Assembly: GCA_014894395.1 (NCBI GenBank)
Contig: JADBLO010000039.1
Coordinates: forward strand, 1 to 64,000
Length of the DNA stretch: 64,000 bases
Reading direction: 5' to 3'
From: Thermoplasmata archaeon
GTDB taxonomy: Archaea > Thermoplasmatota > E2 > DHVEG-1
The notes below the pieces were generated by a model. It saw nothing but the letters and a program-made list of their open reading frames with translations. It ran no database searches and was not told the origin of the DNA. The stretch's first letter is position 1; each line of letters opens with the position of its first letter. Both the position numbers and the translations under genes were made by a program. Positions 62,659 to 64,000 of the stretch are shown here, piece after piece.

Positions 62659-63708
62659 TCACTCCCAAAACAACAAGTTTGTCATTTTTGCATAAGTCCC
62701 ATAATCGACATATTCTTTATCAGCAACCAGTTGTGCGATAGTTGGTGCTTTCTGTCGTGAAAGTCGAGTAATATTGTTTGTGACCGTCATGTCAAAACCG
62801 TCGCTTCCAGCACCTGACCCGTAGCTAGTCATGAAGATCCGATCACCTGGTTTCGCGACATCTAAAACCGATGCAAGACCAATCATCGATGCACCAGAAT
62901 ATGTGTTGCCGATGTACGGCACCATAAGTCCTTGTTTTACTTGATCTATGGTAAACCCAAGTTTCTTTGCGACATTCACCGGAAATTTCCCGTTTGGCTG
63001 ATGGAAAATCGCGTAGGTGTAATCCTGTGGTTTGGTTCCTGCTTTTGTCATGAGGTTTGTTGCACAGTTCGTGATATGTTTAAAGTACGCAGGTTCTCCG
63101 GTGAATCGTCCCCCATGGGATGGATATTTCATTTCTGCTCGTCGCCAGAAATCAGGGGTATCAGTCGTGTAGGAAAGGGTATGGTTTATGGTAGCAATGA
63201 CATTGGTTCTTCCTATGATGAATGCAGCCCCACCAGCGGATGCAGAATATTCGAGTGCGTCCCCGGGTGCTGCCTGTGATGTATCTGCTCCGATAGCGAC
63301 CCCGTAGTCGATCATACCTGCTTTGACAAGCCCAAAACAGGTTTGTATAGCAGCGGTTCCTGCTTTGCATGCGAACTCGTAATCAGCAACCATCAAGTCT
63401 GGTGTTGCACCAATTGCTTCTCCAACAATGGTTCCTGTTGGTTTGACTGCGTACGGGTGTGATTCACTCCCGACGTAGATAGCACCGATGTCCGTAGGAT
63501 TCAGTGTGCAGCGTTTGAGTGCTGCACGTATCGCCTCAACACTAATAGTTGCGGTATCCTGATCAACTGAGGGTACTGATTTTTCAAAAATCCCTAATCC
63601 TCGGCTGATGGCTTGTCCGTCTTTCCCCCAGACTGCTGCGATTACTTCTGCTTTAATGCGGTAGCGAGGTATATGCGCTCCATAACTTACAATGCCTATT
63701 TGCTCCAT
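62659..63708 (-). CDS. Hydroxymethylglutaryl-CoA synthase
   Basis: 349 residues from ATG 63708 ([20 protein letters not shown]), the usual archaeal start; the frame extends seven more codons to 63729. It joins acetyl-CoA and acetoacetyl-CoA to HMG-CoA for archaeal lipid synthesis. The nucleophile Cys is in [14 protein letters not shown], the His in [12 protein letters not shown], and the block [16 protein letters not shown] is typical. It is first in the operon with the thiolase and DUF35 genes. Confidence 0.94.
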   Translation of the reverse strand: MEQIGIVSYGAHIPRYRIKAEVIAAVWGKDGQAISRGLGIFEKSVPSVDQDTATISVEAIRAALKRCTLNPTDIGAIYVGSESHPYAVKPTGTIVGEAIGATPDLMVADYEFACKAGTAAIQTCFGLVKAGMIDYGVAIGADTSQAAPGDALEYSASAGGAAFIIGRTNVIATINHTLSYTTDTPDFWRRAEMKYPSHGGRFTGEPAYFKHITNCATNLMTKAGTKPQDYTYAIFHQPNGKFPVNVAKKLGFTIDQVKQGLMVPYIGNTYSGASMIGLASVLDVAKPGDRIFMTSYGSGAGSDGFDMTVTNNITRLSRQKAPTIAQLVADKEYVDYGTYAKMTNLLFWE

Positions 63709-63793
63709 GGTGAACCCAACAAGAGGCAAAACAAAAAAGACTACTTAAAAGTGCCGATTGATGTTCGACGATTGCCGTAATAAAAAAAATTGG

Positions 63794-64000
63794 TTAGCCT
63801 GAGAGCGTGATTTTTTTTCCGCCTTTTAAGGCTTCGACTGATTGTTCCGCTACTTTCTCAAGTTTGTCGTTATCCATCAATTCTTTCCGTGCCTTCAGGT
63901 TCTGGCTGCGGAGGATTTCTCTGTTTTCCTGAAATTGTTGCATCCGTTCTTTTTTCACGGAGACAATTTTTGATCGCATCTCCAAGGCTTTTTCATGGTT
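63794..64000 (-). CDS. Partial gene, C-terminus of a coiled-coil-like protein
   Basis: The frame is open to the window edge (NHEKALEMRSKIVSVKKERM and on) and stops at 63794. A TTG and an ATG in frame near 63985-63979 lack ribosome sites, and the other ATG at 63996 is in a frame that stops at once, so this is most likely the last 68 codons of a longer gene. It is basic and helical, ending GGKKITLSG, loosely like the GEKLSTEDL end of the coiled-coil protein at 52861. The 64-base gap to the HMG-CoA synthase gene leaves cotranscription open. Confidence 0.5.
   Translation of the reverse strand, partial: NHEKALEMRSKIVSVKKERMQQFQENREILRSQNLKARKELMDNDKLEKVAEQSVEALKGGKKITLSG

Noticed and set aside
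1-64000. CRISPR array or cas genes
   Set aside because: No regularly spaced direct repeats and no Cas-like proteins were seen in the window.

Overview
The window is archaeal DNA of moderate-to-low GC. Informational genes are archaeal throughout: aIF2-beta with a TRAM domain, FttA/aCPSF1, a proteasome beta subunit, PriS, Orc1/Cdc6, MBF1, Elp3, deoxyhypusine synthase and an Alba-type chromatin gene. Promoters have A/T-rich TATA boxes about 25-30 bases before likely transcript starts, and many genes have GGAGG or GGTGA ribosome sites. Secreted peptidases are abundant (M14, papain C1, a gingipain-like C25 protein and another putative clan CD enzyme), together with histidine degradation genes and the thiolase/HMG-CoA synthase/DUF35 set. 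This suggests a protein-degrading euryarchaeon, most likely Thermoplasmatota of the marine-sediment MBG-D kind. That placement is inference from gene content.

Layout. 0.3-8.5 kb: glnA with a winged-helix regulator, a frameshifted alba gene, an Lhr-like helicase, a secreted protein and elp3. 8.6-10.2 kb: a complete IS4-like insertion sequence with 12-bp target duplications, which interrupts a small secreted-protein gene that can be rebuilt across it. 10.9-20.3 kb: a small ORF, aIF2-beta, a ribbon-helix-helix regulator, ftsZ, a receiver protein, tRNA-Arg, a PIN protein, a GC-rich possible RNA, a COG3199 NAD-kinase-like gene, kbl, psmB and fttA. 20.3-27.5 kb: M14 carboxypeptidase, divergent priS and cdc6, a DNA glycosylase, and a split formiminotransferase/cyclodeaminase pair facing hutI.

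27.5-36.2 kb is an envelope region. It holds a 1084-residue membrane-anchored protein, then a minus-strand cluster of three related secreted proteins (two with PGF-CTERM-like tails, one cut short) around a NEW3-like membrane protein with a coiled-coil cytoplasmic tail. 36.4-42.2 kb carries mfnA, hpt, MEMO-like and dys genes with small secreted or zinc-ribbon proteins, plus decayed fragments. 42.5-50 kb holds two tiny ORFs, a tandem pair of very large membrane proteins, a secreted helical protein and a putative clan CD peptidase. The membrane pair is, in my reading, a degenerate exosortase-like domain fused to repeated GDHTN-type ectodomains.

50-57 kb has a tight housekeeping operon (coiled-coil protein, MBF1, tsaC, map, creatininase family), then a papain-like peptidase and two membrane proteins. 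57-61 kb is a giant gingipain-like protein. 61-64 kb is the start of the mevalonate pathway in one operon.

The most novel signals are the tandem membrane pair at 42.99-48.10 kb, the IS-split secreted gene, the frameshifted alba gene and the PGF-CTERM-like cluster. All calls were made by eye from the sequence, without database searches.
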